Positions 25,401-36,721 of a stretch of DNA of 64,000 nucleotides are shown here, piece by piece. The notes below the pieces were generated by a model. That model was given only the letters and a program-made list of their open reading frames with translations, was not told where the DNA came from and ran no database searches. The stretch is from Paraphysoderma sedebokerense. Lineage: Eukaryota; Blastocladiomycota; Physodermatomycetes; Physodermatales; Physodermataceae. Position 1 is the first letter of the stretch. Each line of letters starts with the position of its first letter. The translations under genes were made by a program, and so were the position numbers. Where the stretch lies: NCBI GenBank assembly GCA_025602915.1, contig JAHLJZ010000090.1:1-64000 (forward strand), read 5' to 3'.

Positions 25401-26361
25401 ATATCAATCTAACATACAGGATCTAGATTTCGAACAATGGCAATTCTTCACCAGAGATTCGACTATACCTTTTGATCGCGCATTTCTTGACCTTAAAAAT
25501 GACCTGTGAAACAAAGCAAGACCTGATTCCCTTCGCCACTAAATTGACCATCTCGTTATTACGCTATACCCATATTATCCCCGCGGATAATGCGTTTTAT
25601 GAAGCTGGTCGATTATCAAAGGTGCAATTATTATTGTAGTTGTCATTGACTGCAAGGTCATTCATACTGAGCCACATTATTTAAATATAGAATGCCGGAA
25701 TGGAGAATATGGCATTCGTATGCTTCAATCGGTTCATCGATCTGAGTGATGCTATTGAGGATGGTGATACCTCCATGTTGGAGAATAACGAATTCGAAAA
25801 TACCGACATCCCGACGGATGTTTGCTTACCAAAAGTTCCGTTCCCAGTAAGTTTCAAATTGGATACTAAGTTTACCTCTTGTCCCTTCAAATAACGTATT
25901 ACATAACAACGGATAGGAAAAATTGCGAGAAGAGATAAGAGATTGGATTTTATCAGTGTCGCTCGATAAGAAGGTAAACCATGAGATTGACCAACGAGAC
26001 TGCGGAAACTGTGGAACCAAAATATACGATGCGGCCTTAAATTGTTTCAACTGTGGCGTGAACTGGGAGCCTTGTATCGTCACAGGTTTTTCTATGTTGG
26101 GTTGTTTTTTTATGCGTATGAAAGATTTTTAACTATATCACTATGTTCTGCAGGATACCCCATAACTAAAGATTTAGCGAAATGTTCAGCATGTAGCATG
26201 CCAGCCAGACAAACTGAATGGAACAAATTCGTAGTAAACACAAAGTGCTGTCCATGGTGCGGTAAGTGAATGTGTGATATTTTTATATTGGAGCACTGCA
26301 AGTGGTTAATTACTTATCTGCATTAGGAACGGCCCAAAGCCCAAGCTATTCGTTGAAATAA
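19459..26361 (+). CDS. IFT172: Intraflagellar transport protein IFT172
   Basis: Many-exon gene, roughly the usual 1,750 residues. I start it at the ATG at 19459 ([15 protein letters not shown]), as in animal and algal IFT172. N-terminal WD40 propellers follow ([59 protein letters not shown]). A long TPR-like solenoid comes next ([43 protein letters not shown] type repeats). IFT172 is the largest IFT-B subunit and works in ciliary assembly and in turnaround at the tip. The C-terminus carries four CxxC pairs (CGNC, CFNC, CSAC, CPWC), a likely zinc-binding module. The last exon is very short and ends SPSYSLK. No internal break was seen. Confidence 0.95.
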
Positions 26362-26757
26362 CGATTTGTTCATGTATATAAATTTCGTCGGCGATATGAA
26401 CTGCTGTTGTTATTGTAAATAGATATCCCAAGATACATGGACTTCAACGATAAGATAATGACGTTGCGTGGAAGAGTATAGTTTATTTGCAATCTTACTT
26501 GATATTAACTCAATAAATAGAATGCGTTGGGTTGTGTCAATATTTACATCACGATATAATTGGTTCATTCGGGTTTACAGCTTGGTATTTTAGCAAATCC
26601 TTAATGAAGGACTCTGTCAGATTCCTAAAAGATGGGTCGACCCGACTGAATCGAAGACAATATGGAAGAAGACCGGGGTGAAATAAAAAAAATGTGAGTG
26701 ATTCAGCACTTGTTGAAGAAATGAAAACTACGGAAGAGGGAAGAGAGTTCAGTCTCC
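26362..26757. other. Convergent 3' intergenic region
   Basis: AT-rich tail-to-tail spacer between IFT172 and the tail-anchored protein gene. Only unsupported short frames are present. It probably contains both polyadenylation regions (AATAAATA near 26513). Confidence 0.5.
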
Positions 26758-28976
26758 TTACATCAATATGACGACAACCAAAAGACCCAGGAACAGCAGA
26801 GTTCCTATGGCATTCAGCCAGGTCCAACTACTGTCGGTAATTTCGTCTTGTAAATTCGCTAATTCCTTTCGTTTCTTTGATATTTCTTGATCCAGTTCGC
26901 TCTCGCGAATGCCTTGCTGTTTGAGTTGAGCATAGATACTTTCCAATTCGTTCTACAAGCAGTGAAGAGTAAGATTAGAAACGAAATACAGATTGGACGG
27001 TTATAAGGATGTCAATAATCGTTACTTTTAGTATGTCTAAGTCTCTTGAAACGCGAACATATTCATCCAACAGATCTTTTTCCCGTTCTTCTTGGTATTC
27101 AACTGGGGACGGTTGCTTCGATAATTCGACTTTCGCCCTAAGAAAACAAATATATTCGAGCATCAGCATGATGAACTAATTTATGTACACGAGGGCAATG
27201 TCGTTACTTTTCCAATTCTAGATCTTGCATCTGCTTGAAAGTTTTGATGATCTCCTTAGTATCCATTAAGGTCTTTGTGACATCATAGTACAGCTGATCG
27301 GATTCAACATTCGCTGAAGACAGAGTCGAACGAGATATCGGGATTGGCGGAGAAGGCGGAAGTTTTCGAGGGGACTTGAAACGTTTGATTCGATTCTGCT
27401 GTTTGAATTGCGGACTAGGTGTGGAAGACTGAATTGATTCTGTTTTAGTTATGTTAAAACTGATTGCTTGAGAAGGCGTGATGAGTTTTGGAGTGACTCT
27501 TTTGGCCGAAGGAGTCAGGATAGGTTTATTTGCTGAAATTCAGGTTAGAATGGATGGGACAATTAAACATGGGTTTTAGCGGACATTATCATTGATATTG
27601 AAGGTATACCTTTATCATCGGACTTCTGTTTCGTTAGCTTAGTCGCATTCTTGAGTTCATTCATTTCTTCGCCATCGTCATTCAAGAATGCGAGTATATC
27701 CTTATGAACATTTTTTCCTTTAGTTTGCGAAGATTTGGCAAAATCATTCGAGAGATGGCCAGAATCTTCCTCTTCACTGAAATTCTTGTCCCAATCCAAG
27801 TCCTCATGACTGCTTTGCTTCGACGAAAGAGGTAATACTTCTGGTTGCAGAAATATGTTGGAGCCAGATGTTTCCTTTCTTGAAAACTTCTCCTCTATAT
27901 ATTCGCCGTCCACTTCAGGTTCTTCACGCTCGCTTTCACCAAATGTTGCCTCCTGTTTGCTGACTCTTTTCGTGTTATCCAGAGACTTTGGAATTTCCGT
28001 AGCAACCTCGCCTACCGGATCTTCGATTTCTTGAGACCACTCTAATTCGTCGCTGTCATTTTGATCAGGCTTGCCCGAGGTTTCACCGGAATAGAATATA
28101 TTGCCTGTATCTGTTGATTCAATTTTGTTTTTGGCATTTATGGTTTGGGATTCAGGAATGTCTTGAGACCAGTTCAACTCCTCGTTGTCGCTTTCGTCAA
28201 GCGTGTCTGAACCTTTACCTGACCCTTGGGTGTCGGTAGTAGCGGTGGGATTTACTGTATCGGTGATTAGATTCCTATTTGACAAATCTAAGCTTTCTGG
28301 CATCGTCGATTGTTCACATCCGGTCTCATCGTCATCCGGACAATCATCTATTTTAGGCACTTTTTTCGCATTCCGCGGTTCTCGAACTTCCGTATCGTTA
28401 CAGAATGTTGACTCTCCAAATTCTTGCGAGCGATCCAAATCTTCATCGTCGAATATGATTTCATCAGGATAGAGAGTGCTCGCATTGTTTGTATCTGTTT
28501 GTCGTTTGTTGGTTCCTGAAGACAGGAGTTTAGGGGTGCTTGTCCCGGACTGCGATGGTTCGTCCAAATCATCATCAAAAATGGAGCCATCGTCTCGATC
28601 ATCGTTCTGCAATAGAAATAGAATTATATTGGATTATTTTGGTTATTATGAGAACATAAAGGCTAGGATGTATTGGCTGGATACAAAGGTCCCTATCGGG
28701 GAAATTGAATGAAAATACCATGTTGTGAGCCGACGATTCCTGAGGTACAGCTGGCTTTGTTTCATCATCCTAAGGAGCAAACCAATCACATACATGGGGT
28801 TAGTAGAATAATTCAGATCGTCATTTTTGTCTTCAAAGAGCGAATGAGTGATAGATGGGCCAAACCTGTTCTTCATTTTGTTCGAGGGCAGCGGCAGCAG
28901 CAGCCTGCTTCTTCTGACGATACAGGACTCTAGGAGCTCTTGGTTTCGGGATTCGACTTAGTTTTGATGTCTCCAT
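26758..28976 (-). CDS. Tail-anchored coiled-coil protein with repeated acidic Trp motif
   Basis: Six exons (28976-28866, 28769-28719, 28606-27610, 27532-27208, 27137-27026, 26952-26758), all phases consistent, 596 residues. I do not recognise the family. The N-terminus is basic with an Ala run. Residues about 55-390 are acidic and disordered and contain a repeated motif, E-[ED]-L-x-W-S-Q-[ED]-[IF], seen as EDLDRSQEF, EELNWSQDI, DELEWSQEI and EDLDWDKNF. A basic Pro-rich segment (KRFKSPRKLPPSPP) and two coiled-coil segments follow. The last 24 residues form one membrane helix (WLNAIGTLLFLGLLVVVILM) with no tail, typical of tail-anchored proteins of ER, Golgi, nuclear envelope or mitochondria. 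The repeats look like docking sites for one partner. Confidence 0.78.
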
Positions 28977-29464
28977 TTCGTCAATAAAGGACGGAAGTGA
29001 TGATACAGGGAAAGGAGAAAGGGAATGAGAGGGAATCAGCATTTACAGAATAGATGATTAGACGCGAAGGAAGGATAACTCTAATCACTCCGATGATATG
29101 GCCTCAAAATGATCCAAAAATTATTTATTGTTGGTGTGATATGTTTTTTGCGATCTGTGGTAAGGCAAAGAATTACATTCCCACCCTCCTCAAATAATAA
29201 TTTAGTGGCCTCCAACAACCTTTATAAATTGCAGTTAACCGGTATGCCTCAATTGATTGGGTCATGATTTTCAATCACTTAAAAAGTATATAAAATCATA
29301 GATATATCGCCGTGGGTATTCTATACCGATTTTGCCGTTAGAAATGATAATAATCCGAATGGCCGCTTGAAGCGAAAAGCGCCTGGCAGGAATGCAATTC
29401 TCGTACCGCCGGTTTAAAAATCAAGCTAGCCGAAAAAACGCAATCACAGGACATCCATATCACC
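28977..29464. promoter_or_regulatory. Divergent intergenic region
   Basis: Head-to-head spacer of 488 bp between the tail-anchored protein gene (-) and the TruB gene (+). AT-rich with an ATATAAAATC stretch near 29289. The open frame from 29392 runs in a different frame from TruB and overlaps it, so I do not call it. Confidence 0.45.
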
Positions 29465-30554
29465 ATGGCCCTATTTCATCAGTTAAATGGCATATTCTCT
29501 GTCCACAAGCCGACTGGGATGGGAAGTACAGATGTGGTACGTCGTCTCGAACGATTGCTCAAGACGGCCTTGAAACAAGATGAACCCTCCCTCAACATTT
29601 TGACTGGTTCTAATGGTGTCGAGAAACGTAGATTTAGGATTGGTCATGGTGGAACATTAGATCCTTTAGCGGAAGGAGTACTGAGTGAGTATTCTTATCG
29701 ATTCGTTATGTCTTGATTTTGATGTGGCCCTCGATAGATGTTTCTGGCGGATTAGAAATTTTTTTTAACCATCGATATCTATCTCTTGCATCTTTAATTT
29801 TATTGCATGTGATTGTTTCCGTTTAGTGATAGGAGTCGGTAAAGGTACTAAACAACTCACACAATTCTTAAATTGTACAAAGGTATGCTCAACATCTGTG
29901 TCTTCGGATTTGTTCGTAAGCCTTGAAATTCGAAGAAAAACTTAAACCACCGTTTGTTGCTGAACAGGAATATATTGCCACCGGAAAACTAGGAACAGCA
30001 ACAGATAGTTATGATGCGACTGGAAGTGTTACAATTACTGCTCCTTTTAATCATGTTACCAAGCAGTTATTAGAAACAGTTCTACCCCAATTTCGAGGGC
30101 AAATATCTCAACTACCCCCGATGTAAGTGCATGTAATACCTTACCTTACTCACCCATCACCAACAATATCTCTTTTGTATTTAGATATAGCGCACTAAAA
30201 CAGTCTGGAAAACCTCTGTATCACTACGCACGCAAAAACTTACCACTACCAAAACCCATTGAGCCTAGACTAGTAGCGATTCATGAACTTGAATTACTAG
30301 ACTTCAGCGACCTCTATACTTCACCATCTTTGGTTTGTAATGCAACAGACTCGGCTATACAGTTTAAACTGAGAATATCATGTTCAGGTGGAACCTATAT
30401 TCGATCGATCGTTCATGATCTTGGTGTATCGCTGGATTCTGCCGCTCATATGGACAGTTTAATTCGAACCAGACAAGGTGAATTTCACTTAGACGACGCA
30501 TTAAAAGAGAGTGAATGGACTCTGGAAAGTATCCTGCGTGCATTGAAAGAATAG
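29465..30554 (+). CDS. PUS4: tRNA pseudouridine-55 synthase (TruB/Pus4 family)
   Basis: Four exons: 29465-29684, 29827-29882, 29968-30122, 30185-30554, giving 266 residues. The start ATG leads into GIFSVHKPTGMGSTDVVR, the canonical TruB opening. The catalytic motif is FRIGHGGTLDPLAEGVL, in which the Asp is the nucleophile. The split motifs MIGVGKGTKQL, ATDSYDATG, IYSALKQSGKPLY and CSGGTYIRSIVHDLG all follow in order. The enzyme converts U55 of tRNA T-loops to pseudouridine. The acceptor of exon 3 was chosen to restore KEYIATGKLG. An alternative upstream acceptor would break the phase. The protein is shorter than yeast Pus4 (about 400) and nearer the bacterial and mitochondrial TruB size, so a mitochondrial role (TRUB2-like) is possible. 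Confidence 0.93.
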
Positions 30555-30825
30555 GAGAAGTGAAGGTGGGAAGATTAGTTGATTAATGTGTTAAACGTAT
30601 AATAGATTGAATTAAATATCTTTATTGGTCAGCTGTACATATGCGTGATTTATAAAAACCAATAGCCTTGATAATGATAATGATAGTAGGTAGACATTAA
30701 TAATTTGTTCTAAACTTATTGTAAGCTGCCATGGGCAGCAAATAAATAATTAAAATATAAAGAACATAAGAATGATATATAAATGTAGTATCTCTATATG
30801 AAAGTAACAGCATCTGAATCAGCAA

Positions 30826-33800
30826 CTACATCTGTACTTTATAATATCTGATTAAATTCTTTTTATCTTCACGTTCCTCTTGAACTTCCTTTTCGAGGTC
30901 ACGAATTCGTTCGTTTCTTTTATTTGCAATGGCTAGTAAACCATAAATCCAAATTGCCATGAAAGCAATCAAAGGCCCCAAGACAAGAATAGATCCAGCA
31001 AGTTGTAACACGTCCTTGGCGGTTACGTCGTTAATTTGTTGGATAGATTTGGTAATTACCGTGTAAGCGCCGTCACCGCTTCCGCCTTCGAACGTAATGT
31101 TGTAGTTGGGGAATTTACGGAATGGACCGCATGTCTGGGATGGAGGAACACTATAATTCGTAAGAGTAAGAAGAGGTCAATTTCAGTCCTAGATTATAAG
31201 AAATTAAAAGATGAGAGAATTTCAACGTACGCAACCATGGCGAAGAGAGTCGGACCAGCGGTAAGGATTAATGTCAGCAATAGAAACAGCAGGAAAAAGC
31301 TGACTTGTGAATACGAATTGTAGATTCTTCTTGGTGGAGCCGAGAAGCGGACAGTGATCCATTTCTTGACGAAGAACATGAAAAATCCAATGATGATTGA
31401 AAAGACTGACATAATAGGTGCGTAAACGGAGCCAATCCTATTGGAAGAATGGGTTAAATAATATCATTGAGCGGCAATAATCTGAACGAAGTCTTACCAA
31501 ACAATAGCTTGTCGATATACTAATTCTAAGATATTTGATGTGATATCGAATTCGTATACTCCCCAGATAGTCTTTATTCCGACAGCCGACACAATCGAGA
31601 TCACGCAACTTAAGATGAGATCTAACCATTGTAGTGTATAGAAACGTTTAGCAATTTCGTGTTCCCAACAGCCAGTTTCTTTGGATGAATTGATAGCCTA
31701 ATGTTCAATTCAAGACACATCAAAAGTTAATTGAGTTTGAAGTGAGGGCAAACAAAGAAATGATAAAGATTACATACCGATTTGTATAACGAAATGAGCA
31801 AAATATAGATAGAAGCAATCTTGATTAAGTAAGATCTGATTTAATGGTTAGAAAACGTATTTGAATCCAATGTAAACATTGCGAAACTTACCTGGCCAGC
31901 GTCGCTCTCGTCTCCCATTGCGGGTCAGCATAAGACTCAAATTTAGCAATATAGAAAAACAAAAACGGCAAGACGGCATTGAAGAACGAAACTATATAAG
32001 GAGCGAAAGGTGCTGTGGTCAACGGTTTGGCGGTGTTTAAACCACAATGATCGACGACAGCCCCTTTGCTGAATACCGAACGGAAACTGAATAGGAAGTT
32101 GTTGACGGCGGTGTCGCAGCCTCGTGAAGCGTCCCAGATGAGGAAACCGGCGCCAACTAAAATTCCAATTGCCAATACGTTGCCGACGAAACGTTTACAA
32201 AATAAAATGAAGACATCACGTTTGCTAAGAGTTGATTTCTTTTGCTTCAGTTCGTATTGTGTGATTAATGTCTATGGGCGGGAGGTGAAACAATAAATCG
32301 TCGTATCAATATTAATGAAGTTACCGTCCGTAATCAAAATTCTTCATACCTTGTATGCGGTGGAAATAGCAAACATTTGATTTCTTTGTGAGCTTAAGTC
32401 TTCAACGGCATGATTCCAAGCTGTAAACGCTACAGAACAGAAGGGATAGACATCATCGGTCGCAATAGTCGTGGAAAATCCGGATTTACGAATAAATTCT
32501 CCTCGCATTCTGTCCACGGTTACATAAATGGGGTTCATTAGAATCAAAATGATGATGGTATAAAATCAGAAGGACTTTTAAATAGAAAAATTTGCGTACC
32601 CACGTATAATACCAACTAAACTCAGCGCCAAGAATGCCAGAATGACACATGTGTAAGCTAAATCCATACGATATGTAAAGTTCAACATCCAGGGCCGATA
32701 ACTTCGGTAGAAAAAGAATGTCTGGTCCCAAGGCACCTACAGCATCAAATCGTTAGTATTAAAAATCTAAATTGTTGAAACCAACACACAATATCGCTTA
32801 ACATACATCACCGCTGATGATTCCTCCAATGGTTGCAGCAATTCCAGGCCATTCTATACTTCGACCATAAGTCACGTTTGTAAAACCACTATTGTCATTC
32901 AACGGAACATAATCGACCATTCCAGCAATAATATTAATCAGCATGACGAAACTGAGCCAAACGATCATGAGAAACAAATTTAAAGTCCAGATCCATCTAG
33001 CCAGCATGAAATAAGAAGCAATGCCTGTTCCGAATCGTCCTTCAATGAATTTTAAGGATCCGGCCCAAAGTCGGTTTCTGTCTTTATGGTTTTTAGCGTA
33101 ATTGCGCAACCATTTTTTGGCATTGTACATTTTGAGTCCCCACCAGTTCAAATTAGCACGTTCGTTTTCAATTTTGAGACGACGACGACTGCATCATGGG
33201 AATAGAGCCATTGGCGCTGTCAGTGCTATGATACACTTGACGTATGAACAACTAGGAATCACATACCGGCTAAACTCTTGTTTGATGTCTTCTGTTGATC
33301 TTCCATCTAAAGAACGTACAGAACCGATAGATTTAACTTTTGTCGAAATTCTTCGATGAAGACTCGCACCCATATGATGACGACTTGCATACGAAGAATT
33401 CAATCCTGCATCTTCTTTCAGAGATGCTGTGGCCACGATTTCACCATTCTTGAGACTGTAAAGAGCCGATTAGTTGGAAGAGAGAGAAAATTATGAGTGA
33501 TAAAATCATACTTGGGTTGCAACGAAGCTTCGGTTTTTAGGTTCACAGGGGCAGCTTGATTTTTCTTTCGATCAACAACTTCCACAAATTGCATATTGTA
33601 GGCTGTAATACTTCTATTACTAGCAGAATGTTTAATCGTGTTCCCTTTATTCATGACCACACTTAAACGGTTCTCGGCATTGGAGGTGGTGTTCGATCTT
33701 GTGCGTGCATTAATATCTTGAGCAACTTGGTCTGGTGGTTTGTAGAACTCTGGATTATGGGATTTGCGTCGCGGGGGCATCCCAAATCCGAGTGGTTCCA

Positions 33801-35584
33801 AAGAAGGTGCAGCAGTGACTGCTTTTCGAGCCATGGCTTCGTCATGAGCGATTTGTGCAGCGAGGGCTTCATCTAAAAATATAGAGTGTTAAATTTCATT
33901 GATATTCAACCAGAACCACGAAAACATTGTAAAATATGAACCTCGACTCAAAGTATCCATAAAATTGATAGTCGGAGTGCCATCAGCCGGCGAAGTTGGG
34001 GATGCAGGAGTCGCTTGAATAATGGGGACTGCTAATGCTTGCACTGGTGGAACAGCAACAGATACTGCCTGTTGAGGTTGAGCCGTAGATGGTTGTTGAG
34101 GCTGAGCAATTGAAAATGCCTGCTGAGGTTGAGCCATGGGAACTGTCTGTTGCGGTTGAGCAATGGAAACCTGATGAAATGTTAATTCCTGTAGGCTAAC
34201 TGATGTGATAGAACAATTCAGTACCTGGGCCAACTTTGGTTGCTTTGATGTTGCAAGGAAAGGAGTGGAGGCAAGCGTGTCGTGCGATATTTGAGCTGCA
34301 TTTGAAGTGGTTCTGGAGCCTGCAGTTTTCGCTTCCACATTGACAGCAACAACAGCATTCGCAGCGGATGGACCGGATTCAGGGACGGAAGGTTTCGATG
34401 TTGTCTTTGACATTGATTTCCGTGATGGAGGAGCTCCAGAATCTATTTCTGAATTTTTTCTAGATTCCTTCTTCTTGTGCTTTCGCTTTTTCTTCTCTCC
34501 ACTATCATTATTGTCAACATCAACATCGGCAACATCGGAAGACTTCTTCTTCAATAACTCTTTCTTCTTCTTTTGACGTTGTTTTCTTCTTCTTTCTTTC
34601 TTCAATTCTTCTTCAGTTTTTTCTGGTCTACCTGCTTCTTGTGATCTCGAACCCCGTCGGGATCTCCTTCCAGCCGAAGTGGAGGGTTCAGGGGCAGCAA
34701 CAGAGACTGAATTCGCAGGAACACCAACATCGGGGACCTTTGAATTTTGTGAATCTACATTCACGTTAGTACTCACGGTAGATGCATCACTAAGTAATCT
34801 ACTTCTATCATCTGTAGGACTTTGGGGTTCATCCTTCTGTACTTCATTCTCAGCGTCCGATTCCCCTTGGTCACTTTCAACATCGCTATTTACTTCATGA
34901 GAAGCAGGCGCATTATTACCTTTTTGCGATGCTCCTGAATTTTCCAATATAGCCGCACTAGAATTCATCGGCACAACTGGTAACTCTGGTTCTGAATCGT
35001 CAAAATCGAGAGTGGTTACTTCAGGAGCGGAAGTCATGTTTTCGGCGCTTTTGCTACCAGAGCTGATAGAAACCGGGGAAGTAGGTGCAGATTCTGGTGT
35101 TAAAACAGGTAGACTACTCCCAGTAGAGACTATTCTATCCAAACGGTCTGCTTGTAATGGTTAATTAATTTTGTTCAAGATAAAAATAATTCTACTCAAA
35201 ATACTACAATGTAAGGGTTGAAATTTACCTCCGCTGGTGGTGTCGTCATCAGATAAACCGTCTACACTTTCACCGGCATCACTGGAGTTGTCATCTGAAA
35301 GAATTTGTTCACTGGCAATTGAGGGTTGAGAAGGACCTGAAAAACTCGCGAGATCACTTTTACTATTCGGAACGAGATTTTCATTTTCGTGTTCATCTAA
35401 ATTAGAAGTTCAATTTGAAAGTTAAAAAATTCGTCAAATTTCATCAACTACAATAAATTTCCAATAAGTTCGCAATACAACATTATAATAACTTACCAAG
35501 AGAAGTACGAGATGAGTTTGTTTCAAAAGAAACTTGCGACGACTGTGAAGAAGTCGAGGATAACGAGGAATTTGACCGCGACAT
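30826..35584 (-). CDS. TMC (transmembrane channel-like) family protein
   Basis: Multi-exon minus-strand gene starting MSRSNSSLSSTSSQ at 35584 and ending YYKVQM at 30826. The first 500 or so residues are disordered, acidic and Ser-rich, with a Lys-rich tract (KRKHKKKESRKNSE) and QPQQ repeats. The membrane half holds about ten hydrophobic helices. The TMC signature is clear: a Cys-Gly-Pro-Phe element (QTCGPFRKFPNY, about 31110-31140) in the loop before the last helices, plus FGTGIASYFMLARW after TM1. TMC proteins belong to the TMEM16/OSCA superfamily and act as mechanosensitive ion channels in animals. A similar role in a zoospore or plasma membrane is inference. A short coiled coil (RNERIRDLEKEVQEERED) ends the protein. 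Exon ends within the N-terminal part are less certain. Confidence 0.82.
34030..34190 (-). repeat. QPQQ-coding minisatellite inside the TMC gene
   Basis: Four to five imperfect units of roughly 24-33 nt encode (S/M)(I/M)AQPQQ(x)n in the disordered N-terminal part of the TMC protein. Unit boundaries drift, as in a coding minisatellite that changes length. Confidence 0.65.
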
Positions 35585-36721
35585 ATATGTTATCGAAGTT
35601 ATTCGTAAACAAGTGCCATGAATTCAAATAGAAGAAATGTCTCTTTCGGTTTCACAATTTAAATTGACGGGAGGAGAAATTTAGTCTCTTTTTCCGTCTG
35701 GGATAATTGGGGAAATATGTAAAAAGAAAAAAAAAATGACTGAGGAAATGTACGCGACGAAGTAGGCACGTAGCGGGCCCAGAGTTGAGGAGTGAATTTG
35801 AATTTTGCAAGGGAATGTTCCTAACTTCCAGCTGTCGAGAATTTGAATAGCCTGGACGATTTTGAATGTCAGGCGCGATCATTACTTGAATTCGTCATTT
35901 CATGAAGTTGACAGCTTGGTATTCTCATTTGAGACATTCCCTCGGCAGACCACAAGCGAAGGGCAAAATACTAATCAAATCACAAAAGAATGGAAATGTT
36001 AAGATATATTTTATGTTTAAAATATAACAACGAAATATTTGAAATTCGATTCTTTAAAGTAAGGAAAGCACCAGAAATTTAGAGCTACAAATTCTGGATA
36101 GGACATTTTATATTTACCAATCCAGACCAACAAAAGACAAAAACACTATGCAGACAACGAAACAAGAAAAGAAGAACTAAATAAATTGAAACTGTAGGTC
36201 CATTATAATTTTAAAAAAAAAAATTCCAAAAATAAACCAGTCAAGTTCGTGATGGAGGGGGAAACGTAGATTGTGGATAACCCTCCATCCTCGGACCGGC
36301 GAGATTCGAAAGCGTTGCCTTCTGATTATATACGACACGCACTTTACCACTCGGCTGCACAACGACTTACTACAGTCTTCCATATTTGAGATATATTCTG
36401 CTTTGTTTTTGCACCACAACATTGCGAACTAGCCATAAATTGAAGAAAATATCCAAAGCAAATGTTACTGCGCATTTAAAACAATACTCTTAAATAATTA
36501 AACACTCAAATCAACCTATCTATATCTCCCAAAAGCCAACTGTTTTTTTTAAGGGCGTGGTCAGCGTGCCGTATTTTAAGTGAGGCAATCACAATTCATG
36601 ACCTTTAAACCTGTCACTTTACTTATACAAGAAATGCAATGGTAACCTCTAACCCGATATATATACACAATTCAAGTACCGAACAGTATTCACATCGCAT
36701 TGTCTTGGGTGTTTTAAAAGG
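35585..36721. other. Intergenic region
   Basis: Holds the TMC promoter on the left and the promoter of the secreted-protein gene on the right, with a TATATATA run at about 36657-36664, some 60 nt before its ATG. A tRNA-like stretch lies in the middle (annotated separately). Remaining open frames are short and unsupported. Confidence 0.5.
36250..36378 (-). ncRNA. tRNA-like relic with adjacent hairpin (possible pseudo-tRNA or SINE head)
   Basis: On the minus strand, GCAGCCGAGTGGT resembles a tRNA-Ser/Leu A box and TTTCGAATCTC, about 40 nt on, resembles a B box. I could not fold a paired acceptor, anticodon or T stem, so this is not a working tRNA. An inverted repeat follows directly (GGATGGAGGG pairing with CCCTCCATC, loop about 20 nt). 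A decayed tRNA or the head of a tRNA-derived SINE would look like this. Chance is possible. Confidence 0.25.

Noticed and set aside
34307-34576. Plus-strand Phe-rich frame
   Set aside because: Antisense reading of the Lys-rich tract of the TMC protein; no start context or family.
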